From assembly GCA_011316235.1 (NCBI GenBank), contig QQBE01000003.1:746298-810297 (forward strand): DNA of 64,000 bases, given 5' to 3'. Shown here one piece after another: positions 25,253 through 36,526 of this stretch. The notes beneath the pieces were generated by a model, which saw nothing but the letters and a program-made list of their open reading frames with translations, did no database searches and was not told where the DNA came from. The stretch comes from Mycothermus thermophilus. Taxonomy: Eukaryota; Ascomycota; Sordariomycetes; Sordariales; Chaetomiaceae. Numbering within the stretch: position 1 is the first letter of the stretch; each line of letters starts with the position of its first letter. A program made the translations under genes and the position numbers.

Positions 25253-27008
25253 ATGGCCGACTTCCCCAACGCTGGCCCCCCGGGTGCCCCTACCAACGGT
25301 GCCAACATGAATGGTGGCGCTGAGAGTACCTTTAACACAGCTCCTCCCATGGGCCCTAACAACGAGGCCGCCAAGACCCTCTGGTAAGTTCCCTTCTAGT
25401 CCTCCTAGTTGTTCTAGCTAACACTTTTGACAGGATGGGCGAGATGGAGGGATGGATGGATGAAAATTTCATCAAAAATGTTTTCCAGACCGTGCTCGCC
25501 GAGTCGGTTCAGGTCAAGGTTATCCGCGACCGTAACTCGGGGTAAGTCCAAACCTCTCTCTCTTGTGTCCCCTCTCTGTTCTCATGAGGTTAAGGGCGTC
25601 GCGCGCTCCTTGACTCCTTTTTTTTTTTCATTATTTTTATATTTTTTTTTATTTGGGTGATACATCTTGTCGCGGAAAGACTTGGGCCTTAGATGCGTAC
25701 ATGGGATTGAAGATTGCACTATCCTTCAATCCCATAGTTCAGCGGTCTAATTTTAGGGTTCAAGTCTATCAGCCTGAGGTGTTGTTCAGCAGTCTTGGCA
25801 TGAGATATGAGGCTACTTTGATTTCTTGGCGTTCATCCTAGATGTTTCCGGAGCTTGGTGGCTGACATCCGCATTCCAGTAACGCCGGGTACTGCTTCGT
25901 TGAGTTCCAGACCCCCGAGGCCGCGCAGAAGGCGCTCACTCTCAACGGTACCCCAGTTCCCAACTCGAACCGCGTGTTCAAGCTGAACTGGGCTTCCGGT
26001 GGTGGCCTGGTGGACCGCCGGTGAGTTACTCTTCCTCCATCATCTCCGAGGCTTCTGACTGACAAGTTGGCAGTGATGACCGCGGCCCCGAGTATTCAAT
26101 TTTCGTCGGCGATCTCGGCCCGGAGGTCAATGAGTTTGTCCTCGTGTCCCTCTTCCAAAGCCGCTTCCCCTCGTGCAAGTCGGCGAAGATCATGACGGAC
26201 GCGATGACCGGCCAGTCGCGCGGCTACGGATTCGTCCGTTTCTCGGATGAGCAAGACCAGCAGCGTGCCTTGGTTGAGATGCAGGGTGTTTATTGCGGCA
26301 ATCGCCCCATGCGTATCTCGACGGCGACTCCTAAGACCCGTTCTCACCAGTATGGCCATGGCCATGGTCACGCCGCTCCGAACCCCATGATGCCGCCGGT
26401 TCCTGGCCATCCCGGTGGCCCCATGTGGGGTGCCCCGCCGGCCTACTACGGCCAGGCTGCCCCGTACACCCCAATCCAGCCGATGAACCAATTTACCGAC
26501 CCCAACAACACGACTGTTTTCGTCGGCGGCCTCTCCGGATACGTCACGGAGGATGAACTTCGTTCGTTTTTCCAAGGGTTCGGAGAAATCACCTACGTCA
26601 AAATCCCTCCTGGCAAGGGTTGCGGTTTCGTGCAGTTTGTCCACCGCCATGCTGCTGAGATGGCGATCAACCAGATGCAGGGTTACCCGATCGGTAACTC
26701 ACGTGTGCGCCTCTCCTGGGGCCGCTCCCAGAACAACTCTGGCGTGGGCACGCCGTACCGCCCTGCTCCTCCGCCCCCTCACTATCTCGGTGTCCCGCCA
26801 CATGGTGGCCCGACTGGCCCCTACGGTGGCCCTCCTTTCGGTGGTGCGCCCGGTGGTGCGCCCGGTCCGTTCGGAGGCAATCCCCCGCCGGGTCCCGGCC
26901 CCTTTGGGGGCAACAACCCGCAGGGCCCTCCCCCTGGTGGCCCCATGCCCGTTAGTTTTTGCCCTCCACCTCGGCCATGACCCTTGATGCTGACCTCATT
27001 CCCAGTAA
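25253..27008 (+). CDS. Three-RRM RNA-binding protein, Csx1/Nam8 type
   Basis: Exons are 25253-25383, 25434-25541, 25880-26020, 26074-26950 and 27006-27008, giving 419 residues. Three RRMs are visible: about 41-122 (TLWMGEMEGWM, then GYCFVEF), about 134-212 (SIFVGDLGPEV, then GYGFVRF) and about 271-345 (TVFVGGLSGYV, then GCGFVQF). The tail is Pro/Gly-rich with GPFGG-type repeats. The first RNP2 reading LWMGEME is characteristic of the Nam8/Ngr1/Csx1 and TRNAU1AP group, whose members act in splicing (U1 snRNP) or stress-mRNA stability. Two oddities: intron 2 is 338 bases, far longer than the others and T-rich, and the last intron ends directly on the TAA, so the final exon supplies only the stop codon. 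Retention of that intron would add nine residues (ending CPPPRP) before TGA. Confidence 0.93.
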
Positions 27009-27426
27009 ACTCTCATTCCGCGTCCTGACTTGGCTTTCTGCGTCGTTTGTGCACGGCGTTCCGGAGGTGTATTGGTCTCGGGCAAAAAAGCATCAAGGGT
27101 TGTCCCTTTTGGGAGCCATTCGGGGTTTGACGATTCCTTCGGCATTGCACGGCGTTTTGAGGTTCCGCAGTATCTGTTGTCGCCTTTCTGCGCGCAATGC
27201 TCTCTCTCTCATCGTTGTCACGCGTCACGAAGTTCACTGAGATGGAACGGAACGGGAACGGGGACACGTTGGGGGAATGGGATTGTTATCTTCTTCTGGG
27301 CAGGTTGTTATGAGCTGTGTTTTTAGTTTTCTGAGTTCGCGCTTCTCTTCGAGTATCCGCGCGATGGAACAGCAGAAGATTGAGTTTACTTTCTATGACG
27401 TTTTCTCCTCTTAGTCGTTCGTTCGG

Positions 27427-27456
27427 TTGTGCTTGTGCTTGTGCTTGTACTTGTGC
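27427..27456. repeat. Hexanucleotide repeat TTGTGC, five copies
   Basis: Five tandem units run here; the fourth reads TTGTAC. The repeat is about 420 bases downstream of the RRM gene stop. Confidence 0.85.
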
Positions 27457-29493
27457 CGCGTGTTTTCACCATCGCAGGTTTGTCTACTCGTACAGCGATG
27501 CCGCCACTTGCCGTGTTTTCGGGCTGCATGATGCTCGACTTGCTGGTTATGACCTTGCTTCTGTGTCTGGCTGGCTACGTGGAGCTGAGTGCGAGGAGCG
27601 TTTTGAGCAGGTCAACGACTTATCTACAAGGTAAGAAAATGGTGCTGCTTATGGGCAGTTGGCCCTCTCCAGGTCTACGTTTTGGGTGTGTGAGATGGCG
27701 ACGTCATGAATCGTATTGGCAGGTAGGTGACGGTAATTAGAAGACGCAACGCGCTTTGGAGGGTCCGGGATTCGGTTCGACGAGGAGAATGAAAGCTCTG
27801 GTACTGATAACTCGACGAGGTGACGATGGTGGAGATGGCACAACCCTCATGGATGGGCAGCAAGGGGAGGAGAGAGACATCGTCCTCGAGCTCTGGGTTC
27901 CCCTCAGGTTGGTATTTTGGATACATTAGCTGGTGGGAAAGACATGCTTCAAGCAGTTCTCAAGGCATTGGTTGACACTTGGGACGCAGGGAAGGTATTT
28001 TCAGGTAGGCATTGTTCTCTGTGCTGTCACAGCATGAACAAGACGGGATGCAAGAGCTGTGTACTTGACGACGGTAAGAAGAAGTTTGGATGTACAGGGC
28101 AATATGGGCGACCGAGGGCAGAGAGGTTCGAGATCTCTTGCGTTGAAGAAAGAGTTGGACGTGGGTTTGGCAACCAAGGACCTTCGAGGTTGGGTCTCGA
28201 GGCTGGATTGGAAGAAATAGAGAGATTGGCTTGTATTACAGCTATTATGCGGTGACCTTTGTGAACAAATTGAGGATTTGGGTATGTTGGCGAATCCTCG
28301 TGGGAAGAGCGTGACCTCGAGTCTTGGTGTGACAGTGAGATTCGAGGCTGGGGACTCGTGTGGTTTTGATGATTGAAGCTTGCTGAGATCGTGTGGACTG
28401 CTCTGGGGAAACCACATTTTATCACGTCAGCGAAGACTCTGGGTTTGACAACGCGGTAGTGGGAGATGGGCAAGGAGTATGTGTGAGAAAAGATGCCTTG
28501 TGGATGTGGCCAACGACAATGATGGTTAAGGGATGAGTAGAGAGGGGAGGGTGAGACTTGTAGTCTACTCTGGATTTGAGAGAGTAAATCGAACATTGTA
28601 GCAGGGACGTAAGAACTCTCCCATCACTCGCAACTGTCCTGGAAAGCTTCTTGTCATTTGTTGGTAGGGATCCTGAGGCCACGGACTCGGGCGCTTTGAG
28701 GGAATGAAGCTGGCTGGGTGTGTATTGATGTTGGCTCGTTGCAACGGACGAATACTTGATTGACGTGGGGTTGGCCTGATGGGACCAAGCAAGGCGGGTA
28801 AATGGCTACAGGGTTAGGCCGTTGTGGAAATTGGAGTGTTTCTGTGGCCTATGTTGTGGCTCAAAGGGAGGATCAGACCTGGAGAACCCGGGATCATTCT
28901 GTCAAGTTCAAACTGAGTCAAGTCAGCCTCACAATTGTCTTGATTGCTGGAGCTTTTGTGTTTTGTGTAGTGTAAACTACGACGAGGCGTGGGAGTCAGC
29001 GGATATGTGAGCATACCGAGTGCTGGCGTTGGCCATACAGCATAGGCTACCCCTGATACTAGGAACAGCCAGACCAGTCTGTGCAATCTGACGCTTTTTC
29101 GCAGTCGTGTCCAATTTTGTGACGCGACATGGAAGGCCAACAGAACTGCACATCCGCAGCGCAGCTCTCAGACGCCAATCCGCCTCGGTCGATCGAGAGC
29201 ACTGATTCTGTAGATCTGTTTGACGGCCACTGAGAATATCCGCAACTGTGTCCCTGGTTCGAAAATCAAACAACAAGGCATGGCTTGTCGTAAACTTCGA
29301 CATACCGGTCTGGGTGAACGCTGAGCCGAAGCAATCCACCAAGTTGCTGGACCAAAGTTCCAGATACGAGCCACCAGGTCAGCTCAAATCCAGGTCTGAA
29401 ACTTGGGATATTGAGGAGGGATCGAATTTAGTGGGTATGTTTAGTTTGTTTGGCCATGGATGGTGTAAAACGAGCGCAGTGATGCCTTTGGAA

Positions 29494-29652
29494 AAGGGGG
29501 CGGAGAATGCCGTTGGGATGGTTGATAATAGGTAAGCCCGGCGGAGAATGCCGTCCAAAGGGAGCGGAGAATGCCGTCCAAAGGGAGCGGAGAATGCCGT
29601 CCAAAGGGAGCGGAGAATGCCGTCGGGATGGTTGACAATAATAGGTAAGCCC
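29494..29652. repeat. Composite minisatellite with a 23-base unit
   Basis: Three perfect tandem copies of a 23-base unit (GGAGAATGCCGT then CCAAAGGGAGC) fill 29543-29611, followed by a partial copy. The array is flanked by two near-identical arms of about 46-50 bases (29494-29539 and 29603-29652), each running from AAGGGRGCGGAGAATG to ATAGGTAAGCCC. The right arm has three extra bases (AAT). It looks like a unit that expanded inside a duplicated arm. Confidence 0.9.
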
Positions 29653-30620
29653 AACCCGAACACCGATCACCACAGCATGACTGGACAAAGGATAAGACAC
29701 ACCGTAGGCAATGTGTGCTTCTGATGCCTTACTGGCGGGATCGGCAGTGAGATTTCAGACCACAACGTTTTGGCATCAATAGTGACTAAACAGGCACTTG
29801 TCCTTGATGATCTGGTCTTGAGATCGTGCTCTTGGTCTCATCGTTTGTTCGTCTTCTTGATGTTTACTGGCTCAAGGCATGTGTTGGTGTCGCTGATGTG
29901 CTTGTGGTAGTCCTTGTTCTCGTTTCTTGCTTTGTATCCTTGTCACATTTTTATTTGGACCTTGGGCTTCAGGGGCTCGTGAGGTCTTTGCTCTTTGATG
30001 CTCTTGGGACTTGGTTTTGGAGCTTGCGGTTCGTCTCAATCGAGGCTCGGTTCTTCAGGCGGTTGCTTCGGTCGGGGTATGTTGGAGATGTAGCAGGTCC
30101 TTGGTTCGGTGTATGTCCTTGTCTCGGGGGATCTCTTTCTCGACGTATGCCCTTGTTCGCGGTGTGTCCTTGTCTCGCTGTATGTGTTCCCTCGTGTGTA
30201 TTGTCCACCTCTTGTATGTATGTATGTATCCTCTCTTTGTATGTATGTCCTCCTCTTATGGGTATGGTCCCATGTGTCCGCCTTATCCAATATGTTCATC
30301 GTCCTTGCTGGTTCGGTCCAGTGCCCTCGCGATCGTGCCGGTCGGGTTTCATCGAGGTTTCGGCGTCATGATTTCCTGTCTGCGAACCCCCAACAGTTAG
30401 TTCGTCATCCTTACTGCCAACCCGTGACTTACAGGTGCCGAACGGCCGTCGCTAATCCTCTTCCTGACTCGGATGTGTTGTGTGGAAGCCCAAGAGTCTT
30501 CATTGCAGACCTCTCGTACCTGCGGTGATTGATCGAGAATGTGAAAAAGGAACCGGGCATTTCTGTGGATAAATCAGGATGTGTTGGGCCAGCTGACCTC
30601 TCTTATGGGCATGGTGACCC

Positions 30621-30699
30621 CTTAATCGCGAGATGCTCCTATAGTCGCGAGCGGGCTGTTTAGTGCCCCTATATTCGCGAACACGCTGTTTAGTCGCGA
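30621..30699. repeat. TCGCGA-rich 30-base repeat, possible transposon end
   Basis: Four TCGCGA palindromes lie within 75 bases (30626, 30645, 30675, 30694). The last two thirds form a diverged 30-base tandem repeat, each copy containing CCTATA, TTCGCGA or GTCGCGA, and GCTGTTTAGT. Such arrays resemble the termini of some fungal DNA transposons, but no transposase or matching second end is visible. Confidence 0.6.
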
Positions 30700-31413
30700 C
30701 GGATGCTGCGAACCACCTCACCAGCCACAACAAAACCATCATTCAAATGATCCTGATTCAGGTTTGGACTTCAGTGACCATAATATCCAGCCAATTTGAG
30801 ATTTTAGTTTGTAGCCCATTTCCTGACTTCCGCACCTTCTCCCCCAATCGTCTTACAAGCCAGAATTTTTCCAGTCTGAATCACCCTGTGTCACAAGGAA
30901 TACTAAATACTGTGTGTGAGAGTGATTGATATTGTGTGGCATATGAGTAGGACCAGTGATCATGAACGACGATGAACTGGTGGTTCTGGCTCATGATAAT
31001 CCCAAGGATGCTCTCTTTTTGGCATCCCTGCTGTGTGTCATGCAAAGTATGTTTGATGAAAGAGCGAGCCAGATTTCTGCTTTCTGTTGGGACTCTGGTA
31101 TCACTTCCGTGCCCGTATGTTGAACTTCGAATGGGAATCTAAAGATATAAAGTTCACAAAAGACATTTGTCCGCCCCAATTGCCGCCCGAGAATCTACAA
31201 TTACATTTTCACGCAACCCCTATGACCCATTTTCCATGATAACCCTGAGAACCCTCTCAAAATCTCCAGAACCTTTTTGCCATGTTATCCCTGAGCTGCT
31301 TCAAGTCTCAAGTATCTGAGGCCCACTGCCTGCCGTACCGCCTATCCAGCCTCCAATCCGCGTCGTCCTCTACCCTCAACTCTCGGTATTTCCTGGAACA
31401 ACACCGTAGGACA

Positions 31414-32372
31414 TCAAGCCGGCCCCCAGAAGAACCGGAAAGCGACGCGAATCACCGCAAGTCCCCAAACCATGGCCACGCCCAGGGCCTGGAACACCCA
31501 CGCCATAGCGGGACGGACAACAGGCAGGGCATAAGGCAGGATCCAGCTGAAGACGGGGACGATGTGGCGGAAAACCTGCATCCCGAGATGGACAAGCCAA
31601 CCAAAGCCAAGAAGGAGGAAGGAGATAACGAGGCCGGTCAAGGCTGCGATGGGGGCAAAGTAGGAACCTAAGCTGCTTAGCAGATGAGGGGCATTTTGTT
31701 GACTGGGGCTAGTAACTTACCAATTGCCGTGGTGAAACCGGACGTCCAGTTAAACACCATGCGCAGAGTGCCGAGGATGGCACCACAGACCTTAATCACC
31801 AAATCCCAAGCCGCGACATCGTCTCCAGCAGGGGCGGACTCAACAACGCCGCGACCCCAGCGAGCGGCGATACGGTTGGGCTTGGCGTTGACGGAACGAA
31901 CCGTTTTGACGGGAAGATCACCGCCAGAGAACGCTCCTCCAAAGATCGACTTGTAGACGAAAAAGACGGCCTCGACCCCAAACAGGATCACCATCGCAGC
32001 GCTGAGCGTGAGAAAGACCAGCCTCTAGCCAGCCCTCATGATCGTCGAGCCGAAGCTGGCGTCAGCCATGGAGCCATACATGACGCAGAGCCACCAGAAG
32101 GCGAAGCCGACCGCAGCGCAGAGCATGTGGATGGCGATGAGCCAGTTGATCAAGTCGGCGGTGGTGAAACCGTTGCTGCCAAAGATGCCGGAGTCCTTCA
32201 TGGCGCCGGATGGGACTTGGTAAACAGCGCCGGTGAGATGGCTGGTGACAGCACCAAGGGCCAGGATAGTAGCGCCCATTTCGGCGTGAAGCTTGGTCAG
32301 GGCGAAGATCAGGCCCGAGGGCGAGTTCTCGTAGACGAGGACTCCAGGGTCTTGGGGGCGCTGGGCAGCCAT
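31414..32372 (-). CDS. Multi-helix membrane protein with one in-frame TAG stop
   Basis: Exon 1 runs 31721-32372 and exon 2 31414-31667; the 53-base intron has donor GTAAGT, branch TGCTAAG and acceptor CTTAG. Starting at MAAQRPQ (32372), codon 116 is TAG (32025-32027). The same frame continues with no further stop for another 185 codons into exon 2. Read through, it gives a 301-residue protein with hydrophobic helices near 22-45, 70-100, 120-140, 190-205 and 220-290. Read literally, only 115 residues with two helices are made. I do not recognise the family. The sequence after the stop (RLVFLTLSAAMVILFGVEAVFFVYK) keeps coding character and splices correctly. Explanations: A-to-I editing of UAG to UGG, a 78-base in-frame intron (32002-32079), a recent null allele, or a sequencing error. 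Confidence 0.7.
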
Positions 32373-33638
32373 ACTGAAGGGTCTGACATGGTGGATGGTC
32401 AGCGACCGAACAATAGACAATAGCGAAGAATAGGGGGAAGTCGATACCTTGAGATTATGATGACAGGGAAGGGAAATCAACGCTCAACCGCGACAAGGCT
32501 ATTGTTGGGACTTGATCTGGATGGTGATTGTGTTGAAGGAGTTGTGAAGGAAGAGAAGAAGCGGGGGAGCGCTCAGGGTCGCAGCATCCTTCAAGTAGGA
32601 AAGTCAGTGAATACAAAGATGGGGTTGGGCCTAACAAAGCCTGAACCTAAAGGCTGGCATTCAGTTAAGTTCCCCTGAGCTCGAACAACCCAACGCTCTC
32701 ATCTAATGTTCCAACTCGTCCTATCTGCAGCATGTTTCCTCACTGAACCTAAACCACGACAGAGAAAAAAACAAAGAAGACTGCTCAATTTTATGCTCCC
32801 TCAACCCGAATGCTGCCATTTCAGGGTTGCTCGTCGTCAGAAGCCAGGGGTAATTACAGTTGAGTCTTTCGTTCGGGTTCCATCCTTAGGTTTCGAGGAA
32901 TTTAGATATGGGATGACCAGCCTGCCTGCCTTGGACAAAGACTGATCAAAATGAACTTGAAATAGATGGCATTTCTCGCCATCCCGCGGTGTTCCGGCCG
33001 CGTCGGGACGCGTCGCGTTTGCCTCGGCTCTCCTCTCCCGATGGCCTGCTTCGGTGTGGTTTGGGGACGCGTTCGGGTGATGTCATCATGCCGAGACGCG
33101 CCTCAGTGTGGCTTTCCGCCGAGGTCTTCATGCACCGAACGGCTGATCAGCAGCACTCCGACACTCTCCGGAGTTGTACCCAGTGTTGTTTCGAGTTCGG
33201 TTCCGAAGGCTATACTCCGTAATGGATTTCGCATGCTTCCTCCAATGATGATTTGACATTCTGGAGGTTACTTCCAACGTGATGCGCAAGGAACAGTGCA
33301 GTGTTCCATCCAAGACCTGTTGGTGATTTGTGTGTTAGGGGCCGAGTCGGGGCTTGAAATGGGTGCTGTGCCGCACGGGAGCTCTGCCGGCTGCTGCTTG
33401 GCAGAGGATGCATCACGAGGCAGCAGATGTTTTAAACGTGTCCATCGTCCATGCTGGACTGCATGCAGCGAAACACTCCTTGGTCCTTCCCTCTGGTGAT
33501 GTTGTCGAGCCTACGGATTGCGCCTCCCTCTTGTCGTAATTGAGCTTCTTCCATCCTGAGAGTCCCCCCCCCAGTCTCCGATCCTGCGAAACAACGAAGG
33601 ACCCAACCCCGCTGTTTACCGCCAGCCCCCTAGCATCC
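32373..33638. other. Divergent intergenic region
   Basis: This separates two divergent membrane-protein genes (starts at 32372 minus and 33639 plus). It includes one TACTCCGTA at 33213-33221 and a CT-rich leader next to 33639. No gene is seen. Confidence 0.5.
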
Positions 33639-34422
33639 ATGGACGTGGAGGCAGACCGACGAGGGAAGTGCGTCCCTCGCATCCCCGTGCTTGGGGAGCT
33701 GGGCTGGGGCTACAACTGCACTCAAGTCATCGGGCGCATCTTGTCCGCCTTGGTTGCCGCTGGAGCGCTCATCTTTATTTCCTGGCAGTACAACTACTGG
33801 CAGGATGAGCCGACGGTGAGAGTCGATATCATCCTGCCATCATTCTTTCCTGTGAGTCAACATCTTCCCGACAGACAACCATGCTGGCAGTCAGCTCCCT
33901 AACCTGGTTGGCAGGTCATCACCGGACTCATAATGGACTCGTACGAGGTTGTCTCGCTGCTCTTCCTGCGTCGCCGTCGGGCCATCAACCCCGTTGCCAT
34001 TGTCGTTGATGTGCTTACAACTGGCGGGGGTGTCGTCTGCTTCCTGATTCTTGGCTTCGTGAACAAAGGCTCGGGGGAACGGCGCGTGGTCTGGACGAGG
34101 GACATGGGCAATGTCATGGCGTACATGGTCGTCTTTAGGTGAGGTCATTTGTCCCATCACCCACACAGACCCTCGGCTTCCTCCCCTCACTATTCGGAAA
34201 CTTTGATTTGATGTTTGAGACACATTCATAGGCACTAATGCATCTCCCTCTGGTAACAGTCTCTTCCACTGCGCTTTCATTGTCTTTGCTGTTGTAGGAC
34301 TCATGCACGCACACCGTAAGGTCAAGCGAAAGGAGAGAGAGGCCCAGATTGCGATGAACCGACGGACCATCGTGGAATTCTACCAACAACGCCAACAGCC
34401 CGCGACCCAAGCAACAGTCTGA
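33639..34422 (+). CDS. Small four-helix integral membrane protein
   Basis: Exons 33639-33851, 33915-34138 and 34260-34422 give 199 residues; phases match at both introns (donors GTGAGT and GTGAGG). Four hydrophobic segments are visible: about 26-48 (VIGRILSALVAAGALIFISW), 66-90, about 97-120 (VDVLTTGGGVVCFLILGFV) and about 138-165. They are followed by a basic cytoplasmic tail (HRKVKRKERE) and a Gln-rich end. The four-helix layout resembles MARVEL-like fungal membrane proteins, but I cannot place it in a family with certainty. The 120-base second intron is the longer of the two. Confidence 0.85.
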
Positions 34423-34989
34423 TGAGTGCCGTCTCTGGCGCAAAATCCCTCCGTTTGCCAGTGACGAAGAAGCGTGAAGATGTCCACAATGGTGCCAAGG
34501 AGCTAAGCCTGGCTTACGCTTCTTACATCATACCGTGGCGGTCATTGCGGTATCAAATACTATTGTTTTCTCTCCCAACTCTCACTAGCATGACCATGCG
34601 GAAAAGCCACTACAGCATGGTTTCAGCGTTGAGGTTGAGGCATGTTTTGTGTACCCAAGTCCCGATCCACTCGATTCGCCGATGCGTCTTGGGATCATTG
34701 AAGCAAACTCATTCTCGCCCTTGATGGAATCATTGAGTGGCAACCACAACAAGACATGACGTAGGAGGCGACCTGACCCCTGCGTATGTATAAGTTTCCA
34801 ACAAGGCTTCGCCCCGTTTTCTTCACACGTCCACACTTCGGACTCATCTTGAGCAGTAACGACACTGGCACTTTGTCGCTGATTCATTCTATCAAGTCAC
34901 CATCAACCATACCATCTCGATACACAACAGCACTCATAGCCAAATACAACTCACCAAAAGGAGGAGCCAACATAAATTGGAACATCACG
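34423..34989. other. Intergenic promoter region
   Basis: This contains the 3' flank of the four-helix gene and the promoter of the small Gly-rich gene, including a TATA box at 34789 and an A/C-rich leader. Confidence 0.5.
34789..34794 (+). promoter_or_regulatory. TATA box of the small Gly-rich gene
   Basis: TATAAG lies 201 bases before the ATG at 34990, followed by a leader rich in CACCATCAACC-type sequence. Confidence 0.45.
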
Positions 34990-35280
34990 ATGTCGAGCAA
35001 GAAAGAGACCTCTAATGAGCCTAGCGGCATCGAAGGGGCTGCGAAGACCGTGACCTCGACGGTAGGCGGCACAGCTGGAGGCCTCCTGAACACTGTGGGC
35101 GGGGTTGTCGGCGGTGCATCGCGCGGAGTGGGGGAGACAGTCAACGCGCTAACCGGTGGGATCGGCCAACCTCTCGGGGATGCGATTAGCAACGTTGGCA
35201 CAGGTGTCGAGGGTGGCGTTGCGTCAGTGGCCAAGGGAGCGAAGGACGCGGGAGAGTGGAAGAAAACAGGCGGCTCGTGA
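34990..35280 (+). CDS. Small Gly/Ala/Val-rich amphipathic protein
   Basis: A single exon encodes 96 residues. After a polar start (MSSKKETSNEPSG) the protein is a series of short imperfect repeats of the form TVGG-x-AGG, VGGVVGGASRGVGETVN and VGTGVEGGVASVAKGAKDAG. It then ends in a charged tail. There is no signal peptide or long hydrophobic helix. The Gly-zipper and amphipathic pattern is that of small fungal stress or LEA-like proteins; this is compositional resemblance only. Its own TATA box and leader support a real gene. Confidence 0.8.
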   Translation: MSSKKETSNEPSGIEGAAKTVTSTVGGTAGGLLNTVGGVVGGASRGVGETVNALTGGIGQPLGDAISNVGTGVEGGVASVAKGAKDAGEWKKTGGS

Positions 35281-36526
35281 GGTTGCTGAAGACTAGCTGG
35301 GTGCTGTTGGGACGTGGACAATCTCTCTTGATAGCAATCACCCTGGCAACATTTGTGTAACACCTTTCGGGTTGCTGGACACGCAGAGGCAGGCATATCA
35401 TCTACGCAACACCCAAGGTTGAGGCTTTAATATCATTGCTGTGTGCCCAGTCTAGTGACATCATTGACGGCTTCGGCAGGTGGTATTTGTCAAAGTGCAG
35501 GGCGATGTTGAACCAAACAAATGTACATACAAGAAGCAACTGCAGCCTGGAGCTTGCTGGCCTTAACCTGCTGATCCTTGACGCCAGGTACGTAATCTGG
35601 TGAGGCTCATCCGGTCTCTACGGGGCTACAGGAGGGTGTGTTTGACACCTGCCATTGGATGTATTGATCATAAGGCAGAGTACTTTAATATCCCGGGCTA
35701 CCGGAAAGCTGTTTGTAGAATCGGCCCTCGGTGTTTATATTCCTGCATGTCGTTGCGGTCCAACTCGAAGCTCGGACATAGGAACCTCGTTTGCCCGACC
35801 CAGGTTCCTGGTTGACGATTCCCCCTCAGTTCCCCGAGAGCATCCCCGGATATTTCATTTACAGAGGACTGTGTTTCTGCGGCTTGGAAACGGGAGCCGG
35901 AAGATTCCCAAGTCCGAGCCATCCCGCCCCTCGGCACTATGATACCCTGTCTGCAGGATGATGACGAGCACCCATCCTCCGATTCGAGGCCCAAGTGTGT
36001 TGATGTCTGAGCATCAGTTTACCAGGATGTCGAATGGTTAATTGGGCAACCTGGTATTAATCCCCAGCAGTTTATGAAGGACCATGCATCATTCTCTTGT
36101 GAAAGCTCCCCAGATTTGAACGAATACCCGCCCGAGGTCACGCCGGGACCCCACCATGCTGACGGACATATACTCGATACATCCAGTAGGCTGAGCCACG
36201 CTGTTCGGCACGGTACCCATCAACGTCCACCAAGAGATCCTAGTTTCTGAGCCTCTCACTTCCGTGTTACGTCACACCGCGGCTGTGCGATGCTTATGCC
36301 TGCGCCATGGGCCGACGTCTATTGCAACGGCGGGCGAGCTTGATCCTACAGCTCATGTCCGCATCATAACGAAAAAGGGGGGCCCGGAGAGCCCGGAGTC
36401 TCAGACATATAAAGGAGCCTCCAGAATGGATCAATTGCCACGATATCCAGGGCCCATGAGAACTCCCACGGTTTAGTGTGTGTTGTGAAGACCGTTCCCA
36501 GCTCGGCCTCTGCTATCGCCAAGAGA
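35281..36526. other. Intergenic, no gene seen
   Basis: This holds the 3' flank of the small Gly-rich gene and the promoter of the peroxygenase gene (TATA at 36408). Open frames at 35600-35990 on both strands overlap and show no domain. Confidence 0.5.
36408..36413 (+). promoter_or_regulatory. TATA box of the peroxygenase gene
   Basis: TATAAA (in ACATATAAAGG) lies 119 bases before the ATG at 36527. Confidence 0.6.

Larger units (their letters stand above)
27009..31413. other. Gene-poor region with several short repeats
   Basis: The left part is the 3' flank of the RRM gene. Beyond it I find no convincing exon in 4.4 kb. Long minus-strand frames at 28.0-28.6 kb are artefacts of purine/pyrimidine bias. 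The plus frame at 29826-30371 is made of degenerate TGTATGTCCTTG-like repeats. Repeats listed separately lie at 27427, 29494 and 30621. Confidence 0.5.

Noticed and set aside
28001..28596. Minus-strand frames of 138-189 codons
   Set aside because: They sit in strongly purine-biased plus-strand sequence; several frames are open at once and none resembles a protein family.
29543..29624. Regular 23-base repeats considered as a CRISPR array
   Set aside because: The units are directly tandem with no spacers, and the genome is eukaryotic. It is a minisatellite.
29826..30371. 181-codon plus-strand frame rich in Cys/Val/Leu
   Set aside because: It is made of degenerate TGTATGTCCTTG-type repeats. 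The hydrophobic look comes from repeat composition.
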